A stretch of 64,000 nt of DNA, taken from Bacillus sp. EAC (GTDB lineage: Bacteria > Bacillota > Bacilli > Bacillales > Bacillaceae_G). The position numbers were made by a program, and so were the translations under genes. The stretch is from NCBI RefSeq assembly GCF_002156875.1, contig NZ_NCSY01000002.1:248001-312000 (forward strand), in the 5' to 3' direction. Below, piece by piece: positions 40,115 to 49,555 of the stretch. The notes under the pieces were generated by a model that was not told the DNA's origin, did not search any database, and worked only from the letters and a program-made list of their open reading frames with translations. Within the stretch, counting starts at the first letter, position 1; each line of letters begins with the position of its first letter.

Positions 40115-41478
40115 TTGTTATCCAACCAACCTTTCTCATAGCCTAATTTATTCATTCGTACAATTTGTTTTTTAGCACGTACCATTTCTTCACTAATTCC
40201 ACTATGAAAAAAGATGACATCACCATTTGGATAATCAACATGTCTGCCCGCTCTACCAGCTATTTGCACGAGTGCACTTTCTGTAAAAATTTCCTCATCA
40301 GCTCCGAGTACTGCAATTTGACTATTTGTGATAGTAACACCACGCTCTAATATGGTCGTTGTTATTAAAACTTGAATTTCTCCATTTCTAAACGCACTTA
40401 CTTTTTCGTGTCTAAATGGATCTTGACTATGAACGGATGCAGTTTTTACTGTCACTTCTTTTACAGCTTCTTCTATATAAGTGCATTCTTTAATCGTTGG
40501 GATAAAGAGAAAGATAGGATAGTTTAACTTAATGTAATGTTGAAGCCATTTCTTTAATTCATTTGGGAGTTTGTTTGCTTTTTGAATGGATTTACGCCAA
40601 TTACCTATCCATTTAAGAGTAGGTACTGGTAAGGGCTTACGATGGTATCTTGCGGGGACCATTACACTTTTTATTTTTCCATTTAACGCTAATCGCTGTT
40701 GATTAGTTGAAGGTGTGGCAGTTAACTGAATGGTAGAGCCAATTTGCGTCCTCGCTTCGTTAGCTACCCATTGCAGATGCGTTTCAATATTATAAGGAAA
40801 AGCATCAATTTCATCGATAATAAGTAAATGAAACGTACGACGAAAATACATAAGTTGATGAACCGTACAAATTGTAATTTGGTGTCCCTCCCACTTTTCT
40901 TCACTTCCTCCATAAAGTACTGCAATTGGAATCTTAGGAAATGATTTTCGAAATCGATTTCCAAGTTCTAACACTACATCTACTCTTGGAGTAGTAATAC
41001 AAACATATTTACCTTGTTGCAATGCAGTTTCGATTCCGAAAAATAACATTTCTGTCTTTCCAGCCCCACAAACCGCCCAAAGTAGTAAATCATTATTTTC
41101 CTTTACCGCTTCTCCTACTTTTATAGAAGCCTCTTCCTGTTGCGGGGACAATCTTCCATCCCAATCAAGTCCGCTAGTGAGACTCGCATTCTTCATATCC
41201 ACTTCATTTATTACCAACTTTGTGCATGTAGTCATTTTCCCCATTACGATGCATTTCCGACAGTAAGTACATTTTGATACACATCTTCCACAGAAATGAG
41301 TAGCAAAAAAGTGTTGATCTTGATTACCACAGCGAAAACATTTGAAACTAGACTTTATCTTTTGAACAGCTTGGATGATTTTACTTGTAGAAGGGATTTC
41401 TTGAAGTGTTATAGAGGGGTTTAATGCGAGTTTTCTTCCTATATACTGGACGCTCATACTCGGATCTATTAGATCCAC
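40111..41478 (-). CDS. comFA: DNA uptake ATPase ComFA
   Basis: This 455-residue helicase-like ATPase has an N-terminal four-cysteine-pair zinc region (CFRCG ... CGRC ... CTYCRKC), Walker A CGAGKTEM, DEAD-like box LLIIDEIDAF, motif III QLTATPS, and motif VI QIAGRAGRH. It sits at the cytosolic face of the ComEC channel and pulls single-stranded DNA in. The start is probably GTG 41478 after AGGTGA; the GTG at 41487 overlaps that site. A single ComK-type AT-box is seen upstream at 41551-41563. Confidence 0.93.
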   Translation of the reverse strand: MDLIDPSMSVQYIGRKLALNPSITLQEIPSTSKIIQAVQKIKSSFKCFRCGNQDQHFFATHFCGRCVSKCTYCRKCIVMGKMTTCTKLVINEVDMKNASLTSGLDWDGRLSPQQEEASIKVGEAVKENNDLLLWAVCGAGKTEMLFFGIETALQQGKYVCITTPRVDVVLELGNRFRKSFPKIPIAVLYGGSEEKWEGHQITICTVHQLMYFRRTFHLLIIDEIDAFPYNIETHLQWVANEARTQIGSTIQLTATPSTNQQRLALNGKIKSVMVPARYHRKPLPVPTLKWIGNWRKSIQKANKLPNELKKWLQHYIKLNYPIFLFIPTIKECTYIEEAVKEVTVKTASVHSQDPFRHEKVSAFRNGEIQVLITTTILERGVTITNSQIAVLGADEEIFTESALVQIAGRAGRHVDYPNGDVIFFHSGISEEMVRAKKQIVRMNKLGYEKGWLDNK

Positions 41479-41550
41479 GAAATTCACCTGCTTTCAATTG
41501 AATTAATTAAAATGTAACTTATTTTGTTTAGGAGTTGAAGCTATAAAACG

Positions 41551-41563
41551 AAAATTGAATTTT
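41551..41563. promoter_or_regulatory. Possible ComK AT-box upstream of comFA
   Basis: AAAATTGAATTTT fits the half-box AAAA-N5-TTTT and is symmetric. Functional K-boxes need a second AT-box at 8, 18 or 31 bp; I do not see a clean one, so support is weak. Confidence 0.3.
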
Positions 41564-41565
41564 CA

Positions 41566-41598
41566 AAAGAAAAAAGCCCCTTTATAAAAGGGACTTTT
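41566..41598 (-). terminator. Terminator for the degV-family gene
   Basis: Minus-strand AAAAGTCCCTTT / AAAGGGGCTTTT arms (one mismatch) followed by TTCTTTTG, directly past the stop codon. Confidence 0.75.
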
Positions 41599-41600
41599 AC

Positions 41601-42443
41601 TCAAATCACATACCATCCTAGTCCTAACGCACCTTCACCAAGATGTGTTCCAATTACTGGACCAAAATATGAAATATCCATTTCAACGTTTGGATAGGTT
41701 TCACCAAGTTGTTTTGCCAATTCCTTTGCATCTTCTTCACGGCTCGAGTGAATGACGACTGCCCGCATTTTTTCACCTTTTGACGCAACTTCGCCAAATA
41801 ATTCTAAAATACGTTTCATTGCTTTCTTTTCCGTTCTTATTTTTTCGAACGCTACGATTTGTTTATCTGTAAATGTAAGGATTGGCTTTACCTGAAGTAA
41901 GCTTCCTACAAATGCTTGTGCACTTGAAAGCCTTCCTCCTCTTTGTAGATGATCTAAATCATTTACCATGAAGTAGGCATTTATCGATTTTTTCATTTCA
42001 TCTAAACGTGCAATGATTTCAGCAGGTTCCGCACCTTTTTGCGCCATTTTTGCTGCTTCAATTACATAATATCCTTGCACCATGCAGCTAATTTCGGAAT
42101 CATATGCTATGACTTCAATATCATCTAGCATTGTTCCAGCAGAAACCATACTTTGATAAGTTCCGCTGATCCCGCTTGATAAACAGATCGCAATTACAGC
42201 ATCATATTCTTTTGATAGATGTTCAAATTTCGAAATAATCTTTCCATATGATGGTTGAGATGTTTTTGGTAATTCTTTTTGTTCACTTATCTTTATAAAA
42301 AATTGTTCAGTTGTAATTTCTACTTCCTCTTGATATGATGCATCACCGAAAATTACATTTAGTGGAATCATATGTATATCTAAACTATCCCTCAACTCTT
42401 GAGGTATATATGACGTGCTGTCAGTAACAATTGCTGTTCTCAT
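41601..42443 (-). CDS. DegV family fatty-acid binding protein (YviA position)
   Basis: This 280-residue protein has the DegV fold: N-terminal IVTDSTSYIP, the binding-loop segment LPKTSQPSYG, and SSGISGTYQSM. DegV/FakB proteins bind a fatty acid and present it to the kinase FakA for phospholipid synthesis. It lies between comFA and degU as B. subtilis yviA does; the name DegV came from this neighbourhood, not from a proven role in DegSU signalling. AAAGGA precedes the ATG. Confidence 0.9.
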   Translation of the reverse strand: MRTAIVTDSTSYIPQELRDSLDIHMIPLNVIFGDASYQEEVEITTEQFFIKISEQKELPKTSQPSYGKIISKFEHLSKEYDAVIAICLSSGISGTYQSMVSAGTMLDDIEVIAYDSEISCMVQGYYVIEAAKMAQKGAEPAEIIARLDEMKKSINAYFMVNDLDHLQRGGRLSSAQAFVGSLLQVKPILTFTDKQIVAFEKIRTEKKAMKRILELFGEVASKGEKMRAVVIHSSREEDAKELAKQLGETYPNVEMDISYFGPVIGTHLGEGALGLGWYVI

Positions 42444-42640
42444 TGTCTTGTCCTTTCTTGCAAATAGTAAACTAGCATTTATGTATTTATTAGATTCATT
42501 TTACACAATCTAGTAAGTAAAATCATTGAAATAAAATCTCTTTACTATGACCTTTTTCGACAATTCTAATAGATTTTTTATCATTTTTATACTTGGTTGT
42601 TTTCGTATACCTTGTTGCCATTTAACAAATACACTAATCT

Positions 42641-42830
42641 ATTTCCACTCCAGGATGCTCGCTTTCCGTGGGGCGGGCGGTGAGCATCCTGGGCCCACAC
42701 GATGTGGGTCATGCATGCGTTACGACAGGACGTCGTGGTATTAGCATGCCTACCTTTTTGACACCTGTGGGGTCTCACCTTTCCCGCACCTCCCACAGGA
42801 GTATCGCACCTTCCGTTCCAATCATCTTCT
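42641..42830. repeat. Intergenic repeat, copy 2 (long form with inner segment)
   Basis: Begins TTTCCACTCCAGGATGCTCG and ends CACCTTCCGTTCCAATCATC like copy 1. It has about 70 extra bases in the middle (about 42692-42767), including CCCACACGATGTGGG, TGCATGCGTTACGA and CATGCCTACCTTTTTGAC. The same inner segment is in copy 4. Confidence 0.85.
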
Positions 42831-42913
42831 GATTAAGAATACGCTTTTCAAAAATGCACTTTAGACAACAATCTTTTAGAAAATATCCTTATACTTTAAC
42901 ATACTAGACATTT

Positions 42914-42946
42914 AAAACAAAAACAGAGTATCTAAAGGATACTCTG
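42914..42946 (-). terminator. Terminator for degU
   Basis: Perfect nine-base arms CAGAGTATC / GATACTCTG, followed on the minus strand by TTTTTGTTTT. Confidence 0.75.
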
Positions 42947-42960
42947 CATTTTAAATCCTA

Positions 42961-43638
42961 TTATTTTACTTCAACCCATGAATTACGGATAGCGGTTACA
43001 ACTGCATGCGTACGGTCGTTAACTTCTAGTTTTTGTAGAATATTACTAACGTGGTTTTTAACCGTTTTTTCACTGATGAATAGTGCTTCACCAATTGCAC
43101 GATTGCTTTTGCCGTCTGCTAGCATTTGAAGAACTTCACATTCTCTTCGTGTTAGTAGGTGTAATGGGCGACGAACCTCTACTTCACGAGATTTGAACAA
43201 TTGTTCTTTTAATGATAAACGTCTAAATTCTTCTACTAAATTATGAGTAATTTTTGGATGTAAGTAGCATCCGCCTTTTGTAACAACTTTAATCGCCTCA
43301 ATTAATGTATCTGAGTCCATTTCTTTTAATAAGTATCCTCTAGCACCAACTTTAAGTACATGAGTTACGTAAGATTCATCATCATGAATTGATAGAATGA
43401 TAACTTTAGCATCCGGGTACTTTTCTAGCAATGCTTTTGTAGCAGTTACACCATTCATGTTAGGCATATTGATATCGATAATAAACACATCAACTTGATG
43501 ATTATCCATGATCGCTACGACTTCTGTTCCATCCGAACCTTCTGCAACTACATCAAAACTCTCCTCAAAGTCTAGGATTCTTTTAATCCCCTCGCGAAAT
43601 AGTTTATGATCATCCACAATTGCAATTCTAGTTTTCAT
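42961..43638 (-). CDS. degU: Response regulator DegU
   Basis: This 225-residue NarL-type regulator has a receiver domain with phosphorylation site D55 ([12 protein letters not shown]) and acidic D9/D10, and a C-terminal LuxR-type HTH ([44 protein letters not shown]). With DegS it controls exoenzyme, motility, competence and biofilm genes in Bacillus; this window contains several genes of those classes. It follows degS by about 165 bases. A terminator lies 15 bases beyond its stop. Confidence 0.97.
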   Translation of the reverse strand: MKTRIAIVDDHKLFREGIKRILDFEESFDVVAEGSDGTEVVAIMDNHQVDVFIIDINMPNMNGVTATKALLEKYPDAKVIILSIHDDESYVTHVLKVGARGYLLKEMDSDTLIEAIKVVTKGGCYLHPKITHNLVEEFRRLSLKEQLFKSREVEVRRPLHLLTRRECEVLQMLADGKSNRAIGEALFISEKTVKNHVSNILQKLEVNDRTHAVVTAIRNSWVEVK

Positions 43639-43803
43639 TTTAATACTCCTCTGCTAATTATTCTAGTTTGCCTATATAGTTATCTATTTGGAATTTTTTA
43701 GTAATTTCTAGTATATTTTAACATATTTTAACAAATAATTCGACGAAAATCATCAAAAATCGTTTTTGTAATTTTACTTTTATAAATTTTCAGACGTTTA
43801 GAC

Positions 43804-44973
43804 TTAAACTTCTACTTCTAAATCCGCATCGACTTCTACTTCTAGCGTAATTCGAATCGTCGTTCCAACGTTTAATTTGGAATCAATTTTAAAATCACCA
43901 TTTAAAAGTTCAACCCGTTCTTTCATTCCAACCAGCCCAAACGAATTCTCGTTTTGACCGCCTTCAACATTAAAGCCAATCCCGTCATCTTTAATTAAGA
44001 CGTTGATTTTGTTTCTAAAAAATTCTAATTTTACAAAAATTACATTCGGACTAGCATGTTTGCAAGCATTTTGAACAGCTTCTTGGATTAATCTAAAAAT
44101 GGCAACTTCTAGTTTGGTATTAAGTCGTTTTTCAGTATTACCGTAATAGTCAAACTGAATCGAGATATGGTTATATTCTTCAAGTGATTTTAAGTACTTA
44201 CTTAAAGTTGGTACTAATCCTAAATCATCTAGAGCCATTGGACGTAAATCATAAATGATTCGTCGCACTTCACCTAGAGCTGTACGGACTTGTTCCTTCA
44301 TATCATTCAATTCTTTTATTGCATCTTCTTGCGGTCGTTGACGATACGTTTTAATTAAGAAATCCGATCTCATCAAGATATTCGCCAACATCTGAGCAGG
44401 GCCATCGTGGATTTCACGAGATAATTTTAATCTCTCCTCTTCCTGTGCCTGAATTAGTTGGAATCCAAATACTTGTTTTTGTTTTGCATCTTCGAGAATT
44501 TGACTAACTTGCTGAAAGTCTGTTTGGAGATAGTTTAAAATAATTGAAATACGTGCAACTAATAATTCCGCTCTTCTTAATTGATCTAGTAACGTTTGAA
44601 GTCTGCGCTCTAATTCATTTCGACGATGAATTAAGACTTTCTCTTCTTTTAATGAAAGAATGTGCTGCTCTTGAATATTCTGAGCCATCTCATAGGCATC
44701 CTTTACTTGCGCCTCTGTATATCGCTTAAAATCTCCATCAACTTCCATTAACTTTTGTCTAGCAGCCCTAACTAAAAGATCTAATCTTGCGGTATTTTCA
44801 ATTTTTTCTACTACCTGCACTTTTACTTCTTCAAGTTCCACTCTAAGCCTTTCATATTCAGATCGAGTGTCTTCAACAATATCAAACACTTGTGACTTAC
44901 TGTCGATAACAGTTGTTATCATATTGTTCATTACTTCATCAAGTGTATGCTTGTCCATTTTTCTGGTTGTCAT
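43804..44973 (-). CDS. degS: Sensor histidine kinase DegS
   Basis: This 389-residue cytosolic kinase has a long coiled-coil sensor region (1-175), HisKA_3 phosphoacceptor H189 (LSREIHDGPAQM) and a HATPase_c domain with DDGIGFNVEGG and FGLVGMKERVELL. It has no membrane segment, as in B. subtilis DegS. It phosphorylates and dephosphorylates DegU. The ATG at 44973 follows GGGGGA. The C-terminus is extended by an acidic repeat (EVEVDADLEVEV). Confidence 0.96.
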   Translation of the reverse strand: MTTRKMDKHTLDEVMNNMITTVIDSKSQVFDIVEDTRSEYERLRVELEEVKVQVVEKIENTARLDLLVRAARQKLMEVDGDFKRYTEAQVKDAYEMAQNIQEQHILSLKEEKVLIHRRNELERRLQTLLDQLRRAELLVARISIILNYLQTDFQQVSQILEDAKQKQVFGFQLIQAQEEERLKLSREIHDGPAQMLANILMRSDFLIKTYRQRPQEDAIKELNDMKEQVRTALGEVRRIIYDLRPMALDDLGLVPTLSKYLKSLEEYNHISIQFDYYGNTEKRLNTKLEVAIFRLIQEAVQNACKHASPNVIFVKLEFFRNKINVLIKDDGIGFNVEGGQNENSFGLVGMKERVELLNGDFKIDSKLNVGTTIRITLEVEVDADLEVEV

Positions 44974-45221
44974 TTGTAAAGTCCCCCATTAGTCAAACAT
45001 CACGACTAATAAAAATATGTATATATATTCATTATAATCAAATCGTCATTATAATTGTACAAAAATTTAAAATAAGCAAAAAAATTTATATATTTTGATT
45101 ACATTGTTCAATTCTTATTAGATATTATTATTTTATAATAAGTTTTAAAAATTACAAGGTGTATCATGACATTATTAACATACAGTTCACAAAAATTACA
45201 AAATTATTACAATGCGCATAT

Positions 45222-45258
45222 AAAAAAACGCTGGATTCACTATAAAATCCAGCGTTTT
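45222..45258 (-). terminator. Terminator for the LCP gene
   Basis: Perfect 12-base arms AAAACGCTGGAT / ATCCAGCGTTTT followed by TTTA on the minus strand; seven bases past the stop codon. Confidence 0.8.
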
Positions 45259-45264
45259 GCATAT

Positions 45265-46290
45265 TTATTGATTGGAATTATTTTCCGAACTACTACTATC
45301 TGTATTTAGACTATTACTTGTCGATGGCTTATCTAAGTCTAAATGTACTCTTAATTTACTTGAGATTTCATTTATACTTTCGTCTTCAGGAACATAGTAG
45401 TAGATACCATTAATCGTATCATCATGACCTTGAATTTTTAACGTTTCAAAATCTTGATTATTTATATTCGGCAAATGTTTAGCAAGTGAAATACCACCAG
45501 ACATTTTCATATTCGTACTGATATTGTCACTAAACACTTTTGCATAATCATCCATTTTAAGAATTGTTTGTGGAGATTTAATTTTGCTTAGTATCGCTTG
45601 AATTACTTGCTGTTGACGCTCTTCACGACCAAAATCGCCACGTGGATCACGTTTACGCATACGAGAATACGCTAAAGCCTGTTGTCCATTTAAATGCATC
45701 ATACCCTTTGTGAAATAGATTTTTTCACGAGGTTGTGTATCTGTATTTTCCCAGAAATCGAAAGGTACTTCGACATCTATACCACCAACTGCATCAATAA
45801 TGTTTTTAAATCCTTTAAAGTCAACTGTTACATAGTAGTCAATTGGTACATTTAAGAAGTTTTCAACTGTATCGACAGTTAATTGTAAACCACCATATGA
45901 ATAAGCATGGTTAATTTTTGTCTTTTCTGTATGTCCAGGGATACTTACGTAAGTATCACGAGGAATACTCATTGTCTTAATCGTTTCATCCTTTGGATTA
46001 AAGGTAGCAAGAATCATTGAGTCTGTACGTCCACCTTTTCCACCTGTTGAATAATTTTCAATTCCTAAGAACAAGATAGAGATTGGGTCTTTTGAAATTT
46101 TCACTTCTCCGTCACGAAGTCCTGAAGAGATTTGTTCACCTTTTGTTGCTTTATTTAATTCAATATATGTTTTAACACCTTGGTAACCTACGAACACTAG
46201 TACAACAATTACAATTAATAAAAATAATCTAGCGATAAAACCTTTTTTACGCCTTCTTTTCTTTCTGGCCATTTTTCGAGACTGATTCAT
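45265..46290 (-). CDS. LytR-CpsA-Psr family wall-polymer ligase
   Basis: This 341-residue protein has a very basic cytosolic N-terminus (RKMARKKRRRKKG), one membrane segment (about 19-40) and an extracellular LCP domain with RTDSMILATFNPKDETIKTMSIPRDTYV, INHAYSYGG, and QALAYSRMRKRDPRGDFGREERQQQVIQAI, holding the arginines and aspartates that bind the polyprenyl-phosphate substrate. LCP enzymes attach teichoic acids or other glycopolymers to peptidoglycan. It lies between degS and yvyE, where B. subtilis has yvhJ (tagV) beyond yvyE, so I do not assign a Tag letter. The ribosome site AGGAGG is 13 bases from the ATG, a long spacing. Confidence 0.9.
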   Translation of the reverse strand: MNQSRKMARKKRRRKKGFIARLFLLIVIVVLVFVGYQGVKTYIELNKATKGEQISSGLRDGEVKISKDPISILFLGIENYSTGGKGGRTDSMILATFNPKDETIKTMSIPRDTYVSIPGHTEKTKINHAYSYGGLQLTVDTVENFLNVPIDYYVTVDFKGFKNIIDAVGGIDVEVPFDFWENTDTQPREKIYFTKGMMHLNGQQALAYSRMRKRDPRGDFGREERQQQVIQAILSKIKSPQTILKMDDYAKVFSDNISTNMKMSGGISLAKHLPNINNQDFETLKIQGHDDTINGIYYYVPEDESINEISSKLRVHLDLDKPSTSNSLNTDSSSSENNSNQ

Positions 46291-46381
46291 ATGTTCGAAG
46301 AGACCTCCTTTTGCGATAAAATAATAAAACTATATTGTTTAGTCTGATATTGTCATTTTTTTAAAATCTATGTGAAAACAT

Positions 46382-47002
46382 CTACATGTATTTAACAATA
46401 CTTTCATCTATCTGGCAACTACCATTTGTTAGTTCGACAATCCACTCTTTAAAAGTAGTCAATTCTCCGACTTTAATCCATAACTCGAAATCGACTTCTT
46501 CTAAGTGTTTTACACCTTCTAAATGGAAGTTAGAATTGCGTATAGCATGTTCGACTTTTCCTAATAATTTATAACTAACTTTTACACTAATAACTTTCAC
46601 TAAAGTTCTTTCAACAATTCCGACTGCGTTTAAACCTTCACTAACAGATTGGCCATATGCACGTATAAGACCACCGGCACCTAACTTTTTACCACCAAAA
46701 TATCTTGTAACGACGACTACAGTATCCTTTAGTCCACGTTTCTTTAATACTTCTAACATTGGTACGCCAGCTGTACCACTTGGTTCTCCATCATCATTGG
46801 CTTTTTGAATCTCGTCATTTTCACCGATTAAGTAAGCCGAACAATTATGGTTTGCATCGAAATGTTTTTTCTTGATTTCTGCTATAAATTGTTGCGCTTC
46901 ATTTTCTGTCTTCGCTTCTTTTATATAACATATAAATCTTGATTTTTCGATGTCGATTTCATGACTACCAAAGCCACGAACAGTATAATAATTCGGTAGC
47001 AT
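46382..47002 (-). CDS. yvyE: YigZ/IMPACT family protein YvyE
   Basis: This 206-residue protein has the IMPACT/UPF0029 N-terminal signature (EKSRFICYIKEAKTENEAQQFI, HNCSAYLIG, DDGEPSGTAGVPML, TRYFGGKKLGAGGLIRAYG) and the YigZ C-terminal ferredoxin-like domain. Its function is uncertain; relatives affect translation stress in eukaryotes and some bacterial members have been reported as peptidases. It lies near degS as in B. subtilis. Confidence 0.93.
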   Translation of the reverse strand: MLPNYYTVRGFGSHEIDIEKSRFICYIKEAKTENEAQQFIAEIKKKHFDANHNCSAYLIGENDEIQKANDDGEPSGTAGVPMLEVLKKRGLKDTVVVVTRYFGGKKLGAGGLIRAYGQSVSEGLNAVGIVERTLVKVISVKVSYKLLGKVEHAIRNSNFHLEGVKHLEEVDFELWIKVGELTTFKEWIVELTNGSCQIDESIVKYM

Positions 47003-47232
47003 AATACACCTTACCTTTCGATTAACCCTAGCGATCCGTATAATCTATAATTTGTTTAGAATAGCATTTTATAGTCATACTTCTCTATATTACTACAATT
47101 ATTGATTCGCTTCCTTAAAAAACGCTAATAATCGACTAAACTTTGTATTTACTGACATCGAAGGATACAGTAACATTAGAGTAAGAAGATTTTCACAATT
47201 ACAATTGAAGGGAGAAATATCGAAAAAAGAAG

Positions 47233-49242
47233 ATGAAGAAATTACAAAAAAACATCATAACATTTACCCACCTGAAAAGGTATGGAATCATTTACCTTAT
47301 ACTTAGTTTATGTATTTCATTTTTACCACACTTTGCAAGAGCAGCTAGTACTCCTGAAGTGAATAATCTATATTCCACACCGCTAGCAACTTGGACTATT
47401 CATTCTTACAACAATCTAAATTTGGCAGGGATTCCGTTAAAGACAACGTCTATTACAACCAGTGCTTCTCCTATTAAATATACTTATCCAAATACAGATC
47501 CAAATCAGATAAAACTATTTCAATCCGTACGTTCTACAACTAATACTTCAATTCAAAGCGGAAAGTATTATTTAAATGTAGAATACGTAGGGAAAATTGC
47601 GATTTATATCGACAATAAATTAATCATCCAAGAAGAATCTTTACTTTCCTCAAAAAAAATTAAAAAGTCTATTTTAATTTCAGACCGATTAAATCAACCT
47701 ACATCACGAGATATCCACACAATTCGATTAGAACATGCAAATTTTCAAAATAATCCAATCCTTACTCTCTCATTAAATCCGATTCAACAAGCAGTAGATC
47801 TTAATCAGAAAGATATTGCTTATAATTGGGGCTATTTTGCTCCACTAGGTTATACCAGTGATTTATTTAATTTAACATTTATCAATACAACTAATTATTT
47901 AACTAATGATTATTTCGCGTCCCTTTATACAACAGACCAAACGAGTATCCATTTCGATGATAAAAAAATTTTAGAATCAAATCCAACGAGTAATAATATG
48001 CTTAATAATGCAGTTATTGAAAATGTACTTGAAGGGGAGCATACTGTAACAACAAATTTTACTGATTTAAATGGCGGAGAAGCTTCTCTCTTCTCTACAG
48101 TCGTACCTTTTTCTAATTGGGTAGCTTATTATTTTAACAATACTAGTTCTACCGGACTACCTGTCGCCAGACAAACACTCGCTAACCAAAGTTCTAATGT
48201 ACTTTTAAGGGCTAGTAATGAAGCAAATAGCCCGGTTCCAGGCATCGTAGCAAAAAATTATTATGGTGTAAGGTACATAATGTATAAGAGGATGACAGCA
48301 GGAACTTATCAACTAGAATATAAATCGGGTGAAGGAGTTGGTGTTTGGCTAGATGGTAAGCAAATCGCCTATGATTGGAAGGACGGAAAGAAGTCACTAA
48401 GAAAGATTTCATTCCAAATTAGTGATAATACCTTAAATTCAACTTCAAAAGATATACATCAAATTACAGTTCGCACTTATAACCGTAAAAGTCCACAAAA
48501 TATGCTTGTTTCAATAGCACCTACAGTAACTAGTCCAATTTCGCCAATTAAAACGGTAGTAATTGATGCTGGACATGGTGGTAAAGATACAGGAGCGATC
48601 GGTATAGGTGGGCTAAAGGAAAAGGATATTGTACTTGATGTAAGTAAAAAAGTTGAATCATTATTTAAAGAGATGACTCCTTATAAAATATATTTAACAA
48701 GGACTAACGATACATTTATCCCACTTGGTCAGCGTCCAGCTTTTGCAATTGCAAAAAAAGCTGATGCATTTGTCAGTATTCATGCGAATTCAGGAAGCTC
48801 ATCTGCAAGTGGTCTTGAAACTTATTATTACGGAATTAAACCATCGAGTACTTCAATGAATAAAATGGTTTCTCCTACTGGCCCGAGTAATAGCTCTTTC
48901 TTTTCAAAAGAGAGTTCAATTTTAGGCAATCTTGAAACAAGTGCATCCAACACAAATCCTTATATTACTGAAAGTAAATTATTAGCTTCATTCATTCAGA
49001 AACGTATGGTAACTGCTTTTCAACTACCTGATCGTGGATCGAAACATGGGAATTTCCAAGTAATTAGAGCGAATAAACTTCCAGCAGTTTTAACTGAATT
49101 AGGATTTGTAACGAATAAGAATGATGCAAGCAAGCTTAGCTCGCCATATTGGAGACAAATTGCTGCTGAAGCAATTTACATGGGGATATTAGACTTTTTT
49201 GAGAATAAAGGTAGCGATGTGACTAGCTACAGAATATTTTAA
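47233..49242 (+). CDS. Secreted N-acetylmuramoyl-L-alanine amidase
   Basis: This 669-residue protein has a membrane-type N-terminal signal (about 15-37), three PA14-like beta modules of roughly 120 residues each (for example 332-425, GTYQLEYKSGEGVGVWLDGKQIAYDW) and a C-terminal Amidase_3 domain from about 440. Zinc ligands H448 (DAGHGGKDTG), E463 and H517 (VSIHANSG) and the catalytic Glu E622 (VLTELGFVTN) are present. It should cut the amide bond between MurNAc and the stem peptide. PA14-like modules often bind carbohydrate, so they may target the wall. The ribosome site is weak (AAAGAAG before the ATG). The gene opens the plus-strand secretome block. Confidence 0.88.
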   Translation: MKKLQKNIITFTHLKRYGIIYLILSLCISFLPHFARAASTPEVNNLYSTPLATWTIHSYNNLNLAGIPLKTTSITTSASPIKYTYPNTDPNQIKLFQSVRSTTNTSIQSGKYYLNVEYVGKIAIYIDNKLIIQEESLLSSKKIKKSILISDRLNQPTSRDIHTIRLEHANFQNNPILTLSLNPIQQAVDLNQKDIAYNWGYFAPLGYTSDLFNLTFINTTNYLTNDYFASLYTTDQTSIHFDDKKILESNPTSNNMLNNAVIENVLEGEHTVTTNFTDLNGGEASLFSTVVPFSNWVAYYFNNTSSTGLPVARQTLANQSSNVLLRASNEANSPVPGIVAKNYYGVRYIMYKRMTAGTYQLEYKSGEGVGVWLDGKQIAYDWKDGKKSLRKISFQISDNTLNSTSKDIHQITVRTYNRKSPQNMLVSIAPTVTSPISPIKTVVIDAGHGGKDTGAIGIGGLKEKDIVLDVSKKVESLFKEMTPYKIYLTRTNDTFIPLGQRPAFAIAKKADAFVSIHANSGSSSASGLETYYYGIKPSSTSMNKMVSPTGPSNSSFFSKESSILGNLETSASNTNPYITESKLLASFIQKRMVTAFQLPDRGSKHGNFQVIRANKLPAVLTELGFVTNKNDASKLSSPYWRQIAAEAIYMGILDFFENKGSDVTSYRIF

Positions 49243-49297
49243 TGAACATTTTTTTTATTTAGTGAATGATTTACATTATTATATGTAAAGATAGTAA

Positions 49298-49411
49298 GAC
49301 TATCCAAAAAGTCGACATTCCTTGTACAATTTCTAGAAATTGTAATGCTGAGTACTGCAGTTTATGTGCACACTAGAACTGTAAGGTACCCTCGCGAATG
49401 CTTTTTGAGTC
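49298..49411 (+). ncRNA. Candidate structured RNA, three-way junction
   Basis: Paper folding gives an outer stem of GACT/AGTC (49298-49301 with 49408-49411), CAAAAAG/CTTTTTG (49305-49311 with 49401-49407) and CATTC/GAATG (49316-49320 with 49396-49400). Inside are a perfect 20 bp palindrome TACAATTTCTAGAAATTGTA (49325-49344) and a third stem GAG-TAC / GTA-CTC plus CAGTT/AACTG (49350-49393) with a 14 nt loop. It lies between the amidase gene and a sugar transferase gene. I match it to no family that I can verify. Confidence 0.4.
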
Positions 49412-49437
49412 GTAATGAAGTTGTAACAGAAAAACAA

Positions 49438-49465
49438 TTGATTTTTTTCTGTTAACCTTTATAAT
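49438..49465 (+). promoter_or_regulatory. Promoter of the sugar-phosphate transferase gene
   Basis: TTGATT (49438-49443), 16 bp, TATAAT (49460-49465). The leader of about 85 nt can form TAGGACA / TGGCCTA with an inner GCAATACTCTTGC hairpin (about 49498-49534). Confidence 0.6.
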
Positions 49466-49555
49466 TGGTATGATGTTAGATAAGTGACGTTATACATTAG
49501 GACATGTTGCAATACTCTTGCAGAAGTGGCCTAAATTATTAACTGGGGTGTTTAT

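Larger units (their letters stand above)
42444..42960. other. degU-degV intergenic region holding repeat copy 2
   Basis: Contains the long form of the repeat (42641-42830) and the degU terminator (42914-42946). No gene is supported. Confidence 0.6.

Noticed and set aside
49423-49454. Intrinsic terminator after the three-way-junction element
   Set aside because: AACAGAAAAA / TTTTTTCTGTT pairs, but the T-run lies inside the stem and overlaps the promoter -35 region.
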